This document shows, in pieces, positions 9,510 through 18,478 of a DNA stretch of 64,000 bases. The stretch lies in the NCBI GenBank assembly GCA_003249255.1, contig QKJP01000019.1, positions 62,001 to 126,000 of the forward strand, written 5' to 3'. The translations under genes were made by a program, and so were the position numbers. Position 1 is the first letter of the stretch; the number at the start of each line of letters is the position of its first letter. The notes beneath the pieces were generated by a model. That model had not been told where the DNA came from. It saw only the letters and a program-made list of their open reading frames with translations, and searched no databases. This DNA comes from Bacteroidales bacterium (GTDB taxonomy: Bacteria > Bacteroidota > Bacteroidia > Bacteroidales > Marinilabiliaceae).

Positions 9510-11564
9510 TTAAATGGGTTTTGAATTATTGTTGAATTTTAAAATATGATCTATAATTTCATTAGGAGCTAAATCTCTTTCTATGATAGTTTTCACTAAC
9601 TCCTTAAAAAAAACTGCATCACTAAAACATTTATTTAGAAAAAGAACATCTGTTGTAGTCAGATTATCCTTAAGGGATTCATTGTTAATAATCTTTCCCA
9701 ATACAACTCTAAAAGTTTTCTGGTATCTGGCCGAAGTTTCCTCTACCGATATTGTTTTTAATATACTAAATGCTCTGTCGATATTTCCACTGTTAAAATA
9801 CAAAGCAATTATATTTAATTTTGGATCAAGAAAATTTGGAGATAGCCTTATAGCCTTCTCATAAGCTATTTGTGCCTTATCCTTTTTACCAAGTGCCATT
9901 AGCGTACTGGCATAATCATTTAATACATAAGTATGATATGGATTAAACTCCAATGCCCTTTCAAAATATTTTTCTGCCATTCTATACTCCTTCAATTTAT
10001 ACGCAGATAAGGCAGCATACCAGGCTAATGGTGTGGATGTAGCATCAACTTTATATAAATATGAATCGGCCTTTTTCACTGTTCGAATACACCCTTCATA
10101 ATCAGATTGATTCATTAAAACACTTGCTTTAAATGCAGCCTTCTCATAACTATAACGCTTTAATCCGAAAATAACAACTCCTAATAAAACAATGATAGAA
10201 ACAACCTTAAATCTCGTGAGATTGATAACCTTAGTATTATCAGCTTCTTGGATATTGGTTCTAAAGAAAGATGCCCAACAGATCATTAATACAATATTGT
10301 GAATAAATCTTTCTTTAGGGAAACTAAGATTTGCAAAAACTAAATAAGCTAATGTTATCGCTACATAAACTAATAATTGACTCTTCAGTTTGCTATCTGT
10401 AAGCTTAAAATACAGTTTAAGCATAAAAACTAGCATGGCAACAAACAAGAACAAATATAAGATAGCCACTGGTATCCCTTGTTCAGAAGCTACCCACAAA
10501 AAATCATTATGCGGTCGTTGATAAAATATCGTATTATCATCTTCTGAGGCAATACCAATGTTATTATATTTAAGCATTTCAATATTCCATTGACCTAGGC
10601 CAACTCCATATACAGGAGATTCCTTAATCAAGGCATACGTGCGTTTCCACAATTCTAAACGATCTTTAGTTGAGCCTTTGTGGGTATCGAAAGATTCTAC
10701 TGCATGAGTTGTAAAACTAGAATCTTCTGAATACTTCATCATTACGCCATATCCCAAAAGAACTGAGAGAAAACTTAAACTAACCAAAAAACTCAAGCGT
10801 TTTGTAGCCAGAATCGCTTTCTTCTTTACAAATACCATAGACAGAGTGCTAATGCAAATAACCAACAATGACAACCATGCACCTCTATTCGAAAGGATAA
10901 CTATTAGTAATAAAGAAAGAACTATGGAAGTAGCTCCCAACAAACGCCATGGTTTGCCATCTTTAAAAAAGACATAACAGCTAAATGGCAAAGTCAAAAC
11001 AGCAGATTGAGCTAATAGGTTTCGATGGGAAAAAATAGAATTTATGCTATACGTACTTAACGGAATAACAAAGTTATCTGAATGAAGCAATTCAAAAAAT
11101 TCATAAAAAGCAGGAACTACAATAACTAACCCTAAGAATGCAAACGAACGGGAAACAGTTTTAAATAAATCAAACGAATTACTTATAAAAGTGATAGATA
11201 CAAATAAAAACCAAAGCAATAAGGACTTGGATGAAATAAAAATTGCTTTTCCTATATCGTTAGTATAAAAAAAAGAAAAACCTGACATTAAAACAAATGT
11301 TAAATAAAAAGCAGAAAATAGAATAAACTTCTTATTTATACAAGCTTCCTTTTTTAATAGAATAAAAGAACAAAATAAAATTATTGCTAATGATATAAAT
11401 TGCAGAGTTAGTGAAGGATCTTGAGTTTTATTGCTACTTAATATGGGCAATAGTAATATTAACACAAGCAATATAAAACGCTCAAAAAATTTAGGGTATT
11501 TTGAAATAAACATTCTAAACAATAATGTGAAAATAGACAATTCTGCTTTAAATAATACTAACAA
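9510..11564 (-). CDS. O-antigen ligase (Wzy_C) family membrane protein with C-terminal TPRs
   Basis: A 684-residue polytopic inner-membrane protein. About ten to twelve hydrophobic segments fill residues 20-470. The Wzy_C family signatures are present: NRGAWLSLLVICI near residue 225 and the periplasmic PHNDFLWVASEQG near residue 350, whose His matches the conserved His of WaaL-type ligases. Residues about 490-620 form TPR-like helices (YKLKEYRMAEKYFERALEFNP). The family includes LPS O-antigen ligases, Wzy polymerases and PglL-type protein glycosyltransferases, and sequence alone does not separate them. Translation may start at Met18 (11513) instead of 11564. It lies 2 bp upstream of a T9SS cargo gene, which suggests a link between glycan ligation and that cargo; this is inference. 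Confidence 0.85.
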   Translation of the reverse strand: MLVLFKAELSIFTLLFRMFISKYPKFFERFILLVLILLLPILSSNKTQDPSLTLQFISLAIILFCSFILLKKEACINKKFILFSAFYLTFVLMSGFSFFYTNDIGKAIFISSKSLLLWFLFVSITFISNSFDLFKTVSRSFAFLGLVIVVPAFYEFFELLHSDNFVIPLSTYSINSIFSHRNLLAQSAVLTLPFSCYVFFKDGKPWRLLGATSIVLSLLLIVILSNRGAWLSLLVICISTLSMVFVKKKAILATKRLSFLVSLSFLSVLLGYGVMMKYSEDSSFTTHAVESFDTHKGSTKDRLELWKRTYALIKESPVYGVGLGQWNIEMLKYNNIGIASEDDNTIFYQRPHNDFLWVASEQGIPVAILYLFLFVAMLVFMLKLYFKLTDSKLKSQLLVYVAITLAYLVFANLSFPKERFIHNIVLMICWASFFRTNIQEADNTKVINLTRFKVVSIIVLLGVVIFGLKRYSYEKAAFKASVLMNQSDYEGCIRTVKKADSYLYKVDATSTPLAWYAALSAYKLKEYRMAEKYFERALEFNPYHTYVLNDYASTLMALGKKDKAQIAYEKAIRLSPNFLDPKLNIIALYFNSGNIDRAFSILKTISVEETSARYQKTFRVVLGKIINNESLKDNLTTTDVLFLNKCFSDAVFFKELVKTIIERDLAPNEIIDHILKFNNNSKPI

Positions 11565-11695
11565 ACATAATCAAAAACAAAAGAAAAAAAATAACTTACT
11601 TCATTAAATACAATTTACTTCCTGGAAACACTTATAAATTTTCTGTTTATGTCCAATACAAACTTTTTGTGATAAGTCGAAAAACGAATCACCGA

Positions 11696-11740
11696 TAAAA
11701 AAATAGCCCCTCAAAGTTTTAAAAACCTTGAGGGGCTATT
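11696..11740 (-). terminator. Terminator B, identical to the hairpin at 5754-5798
   Basis: The same 45 bp as terminator A, here with T-runs on both strands. It terminates rlmB on the minus strand and isolates the ligase/adhesin pair from it. Confidence 0.9.
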
Positions 11741-11745
11741 TTTTT

Positions 11746-12480
11746 TTACCCTCGCTGTTTAACAGCTTCGTATATTAATATACCTGCCGCTACCGATACA
11801 TTTAAAGATTCAATCTCACCATATATTGGAATCTTACATTTAGTATTTGCTAACTTTAAGACCTCTGTCGAAATGCCTTTATCCTCTGCACCCATTACAA
11901 TGGCTACCGGTCCGGATAAATTAGCTTCGTTGTATAGCTTTGCACCCTTTTCGGTGGCTGCTGCAATTTTCAACCCACTATTTTTTAACATCACAACCGT
12001 TTCTTCCAAACTACGAACACGGCAAACCGAAATATTTAATAATGCACCGGCCGACGTTTTAATGGCATCTGCATTAATGGGTGATGAACCTCTATCCGGA
12101 ATCACAATAGCATGTACACCTGCACATTCTGCAGTACGGGCAATGGCACCAAAATTACGCACATCGGTCACATGATCAAGCACCAAGATAAATGGGTCCT
12201 TCCCCTCATCGTACAACATTGGAATAATCTGGTCGATATCCTGATAAACTACAGATGAAACCATTGCGATAACTCCTTGATGATTCTTGCGTGAAATTTT
12301 ATTTAATTTCTCAATGGGCACAAACTGGAAAGGTATTTTAGCCTCACGCATAACTTCGATCAACTCTTTCGAAAGTTCACCCTGAAGACCTTTTTTAACA
12401 TAAACCTTCTCTATTTCTTTTCCCGCAGCAATTGCTTCATATACTGCTCTAATTCCAAATACCTTTTGATCTTTTGCCAT
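11746..12480 (-). CDS. rlmB: 23S rRNA (guanosine-2'-O-)-methyltransferase RlmB-like, SpoU family
   Basis: A 244-residue SPOUT methyltransferase. The N-terminal substrate-binding domain (residues 1-80, FGIRAVYEAIAAGKEIEKVYV) is the eL30-like domain of RlmB. The knotted catalytic domain has motif 1 NFGAIART (109-116), motif 2 AIVMGAEDKGIS (193-204) and motif 3 IPIYGEIESLNVSVAAG (217-233). RlmB methylates the 2'-OH of G2251 in the P-loop of 23S rRNA using S-adenosylmethionine. The exact target nucleotide is inferred from family membership. A second SpoU enzyme lacking the N-terminal domain is at 49235-49912. Confidence 0.9.
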   Translation of the reverse strand: MAKDQKVFGIRAVYEAIAAGKEIEKVYVKKGLQGELSKELIEVMREAKIPFQFVPIEKLNKISRKNHQGVIAMVSSVVYQDIDQIIPMLYDEGKDPFILVLDHVTDVRNFGAIARTAECAGVHAIVIPDRGSSPINADAIKTSAGALLNISVCRVRSLEETVVMLKNSGLKIAAATEKGAKLYNEANLSGPVAIVMGAEDKGISTEVLKLANTKCKIPIYGEIESLNVSVAAGILIYEAVKQRG

Positions 12481-12555
12481 GTTTTGCTCTAATTTAGAAG
12501 ATAGATTATTAGAGATAAATTATTTACTCCCCTATTGGACTTTATTATTTCAACT

Positions 12556-12576
12556 CAGAGACGCGAAGACACAACG
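12556..12576. repeat. Intergenic AGAC-type word (copy 1 of 3)
   Basis: cagagacgcg followed by aagacacaacg. It resembles sites at 24813 and 56288, also intergenic. Confidence 0.45.
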
Positions 12577-12802
12577 TTATTTTTAAACTTTTACACTCGG
12601 CACCCAAGTGTCTCTGAAGTAGTTTTTTTTGATGTAATTACTCTAAATTTTGTGTATTTCTACACACGCCATTACACTGTAAAAACTCATGAAATACCCT
12701 TTATCTATTATCTTCTTTCTACCCCTAATGTATGTCGTTTTAAATATTGTACTTTTTGCTGTGTTATCATCTTAAACAACACCAATTTAAATTTCGTAAT
12801 TT

Positions 12803-12834
12803 ACTCATTATCAAATTAACACATCAGCAAATTA
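12803..12834. repeat. 8-bp-periodic degenerate intergenic array (4 units)
   Basis: 8-mers actcatta, tcaaatta, acacatca, gcaaatta. The gap 12481-12857 holds this array, the AGAC-type word and a spurious 94-codon frame, and no gene that I can support. Confidence 0.55.
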
Positions 12835-12857
12835 AAAACGAGTATCAATTTAAATAA

Positions 12858-14804
12858 TTAATCCAATTGATTTTTAGCGTCATGAAGTTCATCCAATTCA
12901 GCATTTAACTCTTCCCACTTCTCCATGGTTTCTTCTAATTCTTTCTCTGTTTTTCCATAGATCACAAAAAGATCCTGGTTTGATGCATTTTCAGGAAGGT
13001 TCATCGTTTCGGTAAGCTCTTGTAACTTCTCTTCGATGTAAGAAATTTTTTCCTCACACTTAGCCACTTTCTTTTCAGCTTTCTTGAGGCGACGGCTAAT
13101 TTCTTTCCGCTCTTCAAAAGAAAGTTTATTCTTGGATACTTCTTTAGGCCCATCTTCATTAGATGTAACCTTCACATTATTGAGCTCTTCTAAAGATTCC
13201 ATCTTCTTTTTCTCCAGAAACTCATAAATACCTCCAATGTGTTCTTTAATCTTTTTATGCCTAAACTCAAGAACTTTATCTACTAAACCATCCAAAAACT
13301 CACGGTCGTGAGAAACTAAAATTACCGTGCCATCAAAATCTTTTAAGGCTTGTTTTAAAATATCCTTAGAGCGCATATCTAAATGGTTGGTAGGCTCATC
13401 CAGAATTAACAAGTTAACAGGTTCCAGCAATAACTTAATCATTGCTAATCGCGTACGCTCTCCTCCGGATAATACCTTCACCTTTTTATCTACATTCTCG
13501 CCACCAAACATAAACGCCCCTAAAATATCGCGAATTTTTGTTCGAACCTCTCCTACTGCAATGTGATCAATGGTTTCAAAAACGGTTAATTCATCATTTA
13601 AGCGTTCGGCCTGATCCTGGGCAAAATATCCAATCTTAACATTATGGCCAAGGCTTAGTTTTCCTTCAAAAGGAATTTCTCCCATGATCATTCGCGCCAT
13701 GGTTGTTTTACCTTCGCCATTACGCCCCACAAAAGCAAGTTTTTCACCTCTTTCTATAACGTAATCAATATCCGAAAGAACATTTAAATCACCATAACTT
13801 TTACTCACTTTCTCCCCATTTACTACAATATTACCTGAGCGGGGAGCCGGAGGAAACTTAATATTTAAAGCCGATTTATCAAACTCATCCACTTCTATTC
13901 GATCCAACTTATTCAGTTGCTTGATGCGAGACTGAACCTGAACCGATTTTGTGGCTTTATATCTAAAACGTTCTATAAACTTCTCGGTATCCTCAATCTT
14001 CTTTTGCTGATTGCGATAAGCATTCATCTGCTGTTCAAAACGCTCCTTCCGTTGAACGAGATAATTGGAGTAATTAGCTTTATAATCATGAATCTTCCCT
14101 AAAGAGATTTCAATGGTACGCTTAGTTAAATTGTCTAAGAAGGCTTTATCGTGAGAAATAATTACCACCGAACCACTATAAGTCTTTAAAAAATCCTCTA
14201 ACCATTGAATAGAATCGATATCCAAATGGTTTGTTGGCTCATCTAAAAGGAAAATATCAGGCTGTTCTAACAGGATTTTAGCCAACTCGATGCGCATGCG
14301 CCATCCACCACTAAACTCACCTGTATTTCGGGAAAAATCAGAACGTTCAAAACCTAAGCCTCGTAATGTGGATTCAATTAAGCCCTGTTTATTACTTCCG
14401 CCTAACATGCTGTGACGATCCGTTAATTCAGTGACACGTTGAATCAGATCCATATAGGCGTCGGATTCGTAATCAGTACGTTCGGCAACTTCCAAGTTAA
14501 GATCTTCAATTCTTTTCTCTAACTCCTTAATCTCACTAAAAGCTAACTCCACCTCTTGCAATACAGTACGTGTATCGGTATAATTCATGTGTTGAGGCAA
14601 ATAGCCAATTTTAAAATCCTTTGGGACAGTAACATTGCCACTTGTTGGCTGCTGTTTACCGGCAATGATTTTAAGCATGGTCGATTTACCGGCACCATTT
14701 TTTCCGGTTAAGCCTATTCGCTCTTTCGGACTAATTAAAAATGAAATATTATCGAATAAAGAAAATCCGCCAAAATCGACGGTCAATTGATTGATTGAAA
14801 CCAT
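12858..14804 (-). CDS. ABC-F family ATP-binding protein (Uup/YfmR/EttA-like)
   Basis: About 648 residues with two ABC ATPase domains and no membrane segments. From the chosen start, ABC1 has Walker A GKNGAGKST near residue 36, signature EFSGGWRMR near 145 and Walker B LLDEPTNHLD near 190. A charged linker follows (P-site-tRNA interaction motif region, rich in R/K/Q). ABC2 has GRNGEGKTT, LSGGERTRL and LILDEPTNHLD. The C-terminal about 90 residues form a basic coiled coil as in Uup/YfmR. ABC-F proteins act on the ribosome to resolve stalled states or confer antibiotic resistance. The start at 14804 (MVSINQL) is preferred over 14873 because a -7 promoter element lies at 14820-14827, inside the longer frame. 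Confidence 0.92.
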   Translation of the reverse strand: MVSINQLTVDFGGFSLFDNISFLISPKERIGLTGKNGAGKSTMLKIIAGKQQPTSGNVTVPKDFKIGYLPQHMNYTDTRTVLQEVELAFSEIKELEKRIEDLNLEVAERTDYESDAYMDLIQRVTELTDRHSMLGGSNKQGLIESTLRGLGFERSDFSRNTGEFSGGWRMRIELAKILLEQPDIFLLDEPTNHLDIDSIQWLEDFLKTYSGSVVIISHDKAFLDNLTKRTIEISLGKIHDYKANYSNYLVQRKERFEQQMNAYRNQQKKIEDTEKFIERFRYKATKSVQVQSRIKQLNKLDRIEVDEFDKSALNIKFPPAPRSGNIVVNGEKVSKSYGDLNVLSDIDYVIERGEKLAFVGRNGEGKTTMARMIMGEIPFEGKLSLGHNVKIGYFAQDQAERLNDELTVFETIDHIAVGEVRTKIRDILGAFMFGGENVDKKVKVLSGGERTRLAMIKLLLEPVNLLILDEPTNHLDMRSKDILKQALKDFDGTVILVSHDREFLDGLVDKVLEFRHKKIKEHIGGIYEFLEKKKMESLEELNNVKVTSNEDGPKEVSKNKLSFEERKEISRRLKKAEKKVAKCEEKISYIEEKLQELTETMNLPENASNQDLFVIYGKTEKELEETMEKWEELNAELDELHDAKNQLD

Positions 14805-14819
14805 TCTGAAAAATTTGTG

Positions 14820-14827
14820 CAAATATA
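14820..14827 (-). promoter_or_regulatory. -7 promoter element of the ABC-F gene
   Basis: The minus strand reads TATATTTG, 16 bp before the ATG at 14804. It rules against the upstream ATG at 14873 and implies a very short leader. Confidence 0.55.
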
Positions 14828-15007
14828 AGGCTTTTAACTTAGAGATGATCATGAACTCGACATTGTTATTCATCCTCTCACCTACTTAAAAGATTCACAG
14901 TGTACCTAAATGCCATTTTTCGATAGAAAAAACTATTGACATTAAAGCTACCACCTTTTAAATTCAAGAGGTAACCCTATAAATGCCTGATACAAATACG
15001 GCAAAGC

Positions 15008-15700
15008 ATGAAGGCCGATTCCGAACAACTAAATAAGTTAAGCGAGCACTTATTGACTCAACTATTAAGTACTCTACCAGCTTGCATTATAATATTTGAA
15101 GTAAAGACTCCTTTTGAAATACAATTGTATTGGACCAACAATAAACTGTGTCAAGAATTAGGCCTACCAATAGATAAACATTACAACTCTGAAAGATGGT
15201 TTAAAAGTCTTTTTCCAACTCATGAATACTCTGAAATTGAAAAGGTTTTTCACCGGCTAAGCAACAAAACTTCAACCTCAGAATCCATGATAATTCGAGT
15301 AAGAATGAATCACTCAGAAAAACTATGTTACATGCGGAGTCTGAGAATAGGTATTGAGCCTCGAAAAATTCATCTTCTTAATATCATTTTCCACATTGAA
15401 GAAGAACTCGTTAACACACCTGAAAAAATAGAATTCTATTTAACACAAAAACAGCGGCTTAAGAATAATTTAAAGATTTCGAAACTTTCTAATTCTGAAG
15501 CAAGGGTACTTAACCTATTATGCAAAGGACTAACTACAAAAGACATTGCACGCACCCTAAAAAGAAGCTTCAACACTATAAACAATCATAGAAGAGCGAT
15601 TTTTAAAAAATTAAACCTGCATAAAATTTCTGATGTCATTACGTTTGCCCAAAGCAATGGGTTAAACTCAAGTTTTCAAGACCTAAGCTCACAAAAATGA
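15008..15700 (+). CDS. PAS-like/LuxR-type HTH transcriptional regulator
   Basis: A 230-residue regulator. Residues about 15-140 look like a PAS-type sensory domain (TLPACIIIFEVKTPFEIQLYWTNNKLCQELG), and residues about 155-215 are a LuxR/GerE helix-turn-helix (LSNSEARVLNLLCKGLTTKDIARTLKRS ... HRRAIFKKLN). There is no receiver-domain Asp, so it is not a classical response regulator. It probably senses a small ligand or partner and controls unknown targets. The gene stands between an ABC-F gene and a TonB-C-like gene with separate spacing; no operon partner is evident. Confidence 0.82.
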   Translation: MKADSEQLNKLSEHLLTQLLSTLPACIIIFEVKTPFEIQLYWTNNKLCQELGLPIDKHYNSERWFKSLFPTHEYSEIEKVFHRLSNKTSTSESMIIRVRMNHSEKLCYMRSLRIGIEPRKIHLLNIIFHIEEELVNTPEKIEFYLTQKQRLKNNLKISKLSNSEARVLNLLCKGLTTKDIARTLKRSFNTINNHRRAIFKKLNLHKISDVITFAQSNGLNSSFQDLSSQK

Positions 15701-15856
15701 CATATTTATGTCATTGACCGCGGATCATTTCTACCTTATATTAAGCTTTATGGAGCAAACCGCACTTATAAAGATAAGATGCTTTCTACTCAACCCCCTT
15801 AACCAAGGTATGATATGAGAATAAGTACATTTTGAGCAAACCAAAATTTGGTAACC

Positions 15857-16591
15857 ATGAGAAAGCTAATAACAGTAGGCTACTTGTTATTCATTAGTCT
15901 ATTAGCCTTTGGGCAAGCAAGAGAATTAGAGGAGACCAAAGTTACTCCTCCACAATTCAATTATGAATATGAATATGGTGATAACCAAAACAAGTCACCA
16001 TTAATCAATTTCATTGAGAAAAATATGGATCTTCCGGAATTTGCTTATGACTTTTTAAAAGAAGGAGTTGTTATCGCATATTTTGATGTAAACGCTGATG
16101 GTACCACCAGTAATTTCAGAATTAAAAATTCAGTTTCCAGAACTTGTGACCGTGTAGTTATTGAAACCATCAAAAAAACTTCTGGCAAATGGACGCCAGG
16201 TACAGTGAATGGTCAACAAGTTGGTATGGAACAAAAAGTATATGTCTACTTTGGCATTCCCGACAACAAAACCTTTGAAGAAAAAGCACAGGAATACTTG
16301 GTAAGTGGCATTCACAAATACCACAAAGCCATTATTTATGATGAAACAACGGATGACGCAGCTTTAAAGAAAGAACGGAAATTTAACCGTAAACTTAGGT
16401 ATTCGTTGCTCGATATGAACGCCGCAAGCAGGTATCAACCTGAAGAAGTAGCGATTCTTTTTTGGCAAGCGTGCGTTTATGAAAAAATGGGAGACTACAA
16501 CAAGCGCTTCGAAAAAATGAATGAAATGAGAGAATTAATTAACCCCGGTAAAGGAATACCCTACGATGTTGCTATTGTAGATGTAAATTAA
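15857..16591 (+). CDS. Exported protein with TonB C-terminal-like domain
   Basis: About 244 residues with a signal peptide (ITVGYLLFISLLAFGQA). Residues about 50-135 match a TonB C-terminal-type fold (FIEKNMDLPEFAYDFLKEGVVIAYFDVNADGTTSNFRI ... VYVYFGIPD), here without a long Pro-rich membrane anchor. In Bacteroidota such free TonB-C domains are common in periplasmic proteins. The remainder is helical. The ATG at 15857 is preferred to an upstream TTG at 15848 because it places the signal peptide directly at the N-terminus. Function is unassigned. Confidence 0.72.
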   Translation: MRKLITVGYLLFISLLAFGQARELEETKVTPPQFNYEYEYGDNQNKSPLINFIEKNMDLPEFAYDFLKEGVVIAYFDVNADGTTSNFRIKNSVSRTCDRVVIETIKKTSGKWTPGTVNGQQVGMEQKVYVYFGIPDNKTFEEKAQEYLVSGIHKYHKAIIYDETTDDAALKKERKFNRKLRYSLLDMNAASRYQPEEVAILFWQACVYEKMGDYNKRFEKMNEMRELINPGKGIPYDVAIVDVN

Positions 16592-16620
16592 TGATCAATC
16601 TGACTAATATGTCATAAATA

Positions 16621-16647
16621 AAAAGCTATCCTCATCAGATAGCTTTT
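16621..16647. terminator. Bidirectional terminator
   Basis: Stem AAAAGCTATC / GATAGCTTTT with a 7-nt loop between convergent genes ending at 16591 and 16694. Confidence 0.8.
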
Positions 16648-16693
16648 CTCTTAAGTTTTTATACTTGATCAATAACATTTAGTAGCATTGAAA

Positions 16694-16927
16694 CTAGATG
16701 CTAAATTCATTAATAATTTGCTCTACACTTTTTAAAGAATTAGGTAAAAGATTAGGCGGACAGCTTCCTACCTTTTGTTTCACCATATAGCGCTTACATT
16801 TGTTTTTTCCATCCATACCAGCCTCACAAAACTGTTTACGATAACTCTGACCAGTCATTTCTTTTCCTTTTAGAGCCCCAGAAAAAATTGGACATTTTTC
16901 ATGGTTTTCACATACTTGATTGTTCAT
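16694..16927 (-). CDS. Small Cys-rich protein of unknown function
   Basis: 77 residues with six Cys (C6, C12, C34, C43 and others) in a pattern suggestive of metal or Fe-S binding: CENHEKCPIF near the N-terminus, then CEAGMDGKNKCKRYMV and a final CPPN. No family is recognised with confidence. It is the last gene of the minus-strand operon 18887-16694, 16 bp after the metallo-beta-lactamase-fold gene. The context of a NifX-like protein makes an Fe-S or metal role plausible; this is inference. Confidence 0.7.
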   Translation of the reverse strand: MNNQVCENHEKCPIFSGALKGKEMTGQSYRKQFCEAGMDGKNKCKRYMVKQKVGSCPPNLLPNSLKSVEQIINEFSI

Positions 16928-16943
16928 TTATTTGATATCTAAA

Positions 16944-17729
16944 TTATAACACAATTTTATCCCCTGTCTTTAAACAAACACTATTAAATTCTTTGTGAAA
17001 AAGTGAAAGCACCGGCCATCCGGTACAATGTGACGGGTAAACATAAGACACATCCTTTTGCTTAAGATAATTAACAGTATGTTCGACTTGAAAGTTATTA
17101 CTTTTTAAATGAAATCCACCAATAATTGCTTTAACTTTACTAACACCTGTTACATCAATAGCATGCTCAAGCATGTTACAAACACCGGAATGTGCACACC
17201 CTGTGATTAAAACCAATTCATCATTATCAACTATCGCCAATCCGGAATCATCCGGAACAAAATCCAATTCATAACCTTCGGTTTCAAATTTAGTCGTCAG
17301 AGCTTCAAAATCAGTAATTCGAGGAACACTCCCCAAAAAGAAAACATTGGGATACAGTTCATAAGGTTCTCTACTAAGTATTAGATGAAACCTTTTTTCA
17401 AGACTTTCTCTCGAAAAAGTTAAACCCAACATTCGGTCTCTATCACCAATGCGGTATCTTTTCATAAAAACTTCAGGATGGCAAATTAAATCCTTTCCTG
17501 TTATAAATTTTAATCCATTGCCATGATCCCAATGCCCATGACTTAAAACCACAACATCAACTTCATTCTGAAGATTAATCCCTAAGCTTATTGCATTTCT
17601 TATAAATAAATCACTATGACCGGTATCAAACAGTAGCTTACATTCGTTTACTTCGATCAAGTAGGACAAACCATGCTCTGCACCTAATTCACCTCCGGCA
17701 AAATTTTCGGTTAAAATAGTTATTTGCAT
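16944..17729 (-). CDS. Metallo-beta-lactamase-fold hydrolase (COG1237-like)
   Basis: About 261 residues with the metal-binding motif SHGHWDHGNG near residue 75 and later metal ligands (ITGCAHSGVCNM near 195, GGFHL near 220, and the late SHCTGW). This arrangement resembles COG1237 proteins annotated as 7,8-dihydropterin-6-yl-methyl phosphate synthases, but the bacterial substrate is not known. The ATG at 17729 overlaps the upstream thioesterase stop by 10 bp (translational coupling) and is preceded by a purine-rich stretch. The longer frame from 17750 is less likely. Confidence 0.85.
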   Translation of the reverse strand: MQITILTENFAGGELGAEHGLSYLIEVNECKLLFDTGHSDLFIRNAISLGINLQNEVDVVVLSHGHWDHGNGLKFITGKDLICHPEVFMKRYRIGDRDRMLGLTFSRESLEKRFHLILSREPYELYPNVFFLGSVPRITDFEALTTKFETEGYELDFVPDDSGLAIVDNDELVLITGCAHSGVCNMLEHAIDVTGVSKVKAIIGGFHLKSNNFQVEHTVNYLKQKDVSYVYPSHCTGWPVLSLFHKEFNSVCLKTGDKIVL

Positions 17730-18145
17730 AAGATCTCTTTTTGAAAACACTCCTGTAAAACATCCAATACAAAATCAGGTGCTTTTTTAGGAATACGTGT
17801 TTCTAAATCTACAAATGCAACGGTAGATTTTGCGATGGAAATCAGTTCATTTCCTGCGCTTTTAATAACAAAATCAAAACTTATTTTCACTTTGGAAAAT
17901 TGGCTAATACTTGTTTCAATGGTTAAGATATCATCATATCCAGCCGGCTTCTTGTATTTTATTTCAAATGAAATGACCGGAAGCATATAATTATTGGCTT
18001 CCAGCACCTGGTCATTTATTCCATATTTCCGCATAAGCTCCGTTCTGGCTTGATGGCAATATGTTACATAATTAGCATGATAAACATAGCCCATCTGATC
18101 AACCTCACCATAACCGGTTCTTAATGTATATCTATCTTTTAACAT
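17720..18145 (-). CDS. Acyl-CoA thioesterase, 4HBT hotdog fold
   Basis: 141 residues, the usual YbgC/4HBT length. The active-site region VDQMGYVYHANYVTYCHQARTE (residues 15-36, split here by the catalytic Asp and the HANY turn) is diagnostic. It hydrolyses acyl-CoA or acyl-ACP thioesters; chain length cannot be told. It sits inside an operon of otherwise metal-linked proteins, 12 bp after the NifX-like gene. A paralogue is at 37773-38189. Confidence 0.88.
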   Translation of the reverse strand: MLKDRYTLRTGYGEVDQMGYVYHANYVTYCHQARTELMRKYGINDQVLEANNYMLPVISFEIKYKKPAGYDDILTIETSISQFSKVKISFDFVIKSAGNELISIAKSTVAFVDLETRIPKKAPDFVLDVLQECFQKEILCK

Positions 18146-18157
18146 CGTAAAAATTTA

Positions 18158-18478
18158 TTATCGATAAATCAGTTTATCCAAGATTTCACTAAGGGAACAA
18201 GAATAATCAAGAGAGACCATCTGAACTTTGTTTTCAAATAAAAGATCTGCTGTTCTTGAACCAAAATCTCCACTGATGATTTTTGTAATATTTAATTGTA
18301 ACAATTCTTGCACCACGCTTAATCCGGCAGATTCTTTTAATTCTTTATAACGATTGGGCAAAAAAATAATTTGACCGGTATCTTCATTCAAAATACAAAA
18401 TGCACCAGCTCTTCCAAAACGCTTATCGAACAAGGAATCCATATCGGCATTAGTACATGTAATTACTGTTTTACTCAT
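18158..18478 (-). CDS. NifX/NifB-C-like (dinitrogenase iron-molybdenum cofactor biosynthesis fold) protein
   Basis: 106 residues. The start (VITCTNADMDSLFDKRFGRAGAFCILNEDTG) and the ending (ITKIISGDFGSRTADLLFENKVQMVSL) match the small Fe-Mo-cofactor-binding-fold family that includes NifX, NafY and the NifB C-terminus. Many members occur in organisms without nitrogenase and probably handle Fe-S clusters or other metal cofactors. No nitrogenase gene is in the window. The start overlaps the end of the DUF134 gene by 8 bp. Confidence 0.85.
   Translation of the reverse strand: MSKTVITCTNADMDSLFDKRFGRAGAFCILNEDTGQIIFLPNRYKELKESAGLSVVQELLQLNITKIISGDFGSRTADLLFENKVQMVSLDYSCSLSEILDKLIYR

Noticed and set aside
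12535-12819. 94-codon open frame in the rlmB / ABC-F gap
   Set aside because: Composition is that of translated AT-rich spacer (many Phe, Tyr, Asn), and it covers two dispersed repeats.
18158-18478. Evidence for nitrogen fixation
   Set aside because: The NifX-like fold is common outside nitrogenase systems, and no nif structural or assembly genes are present.
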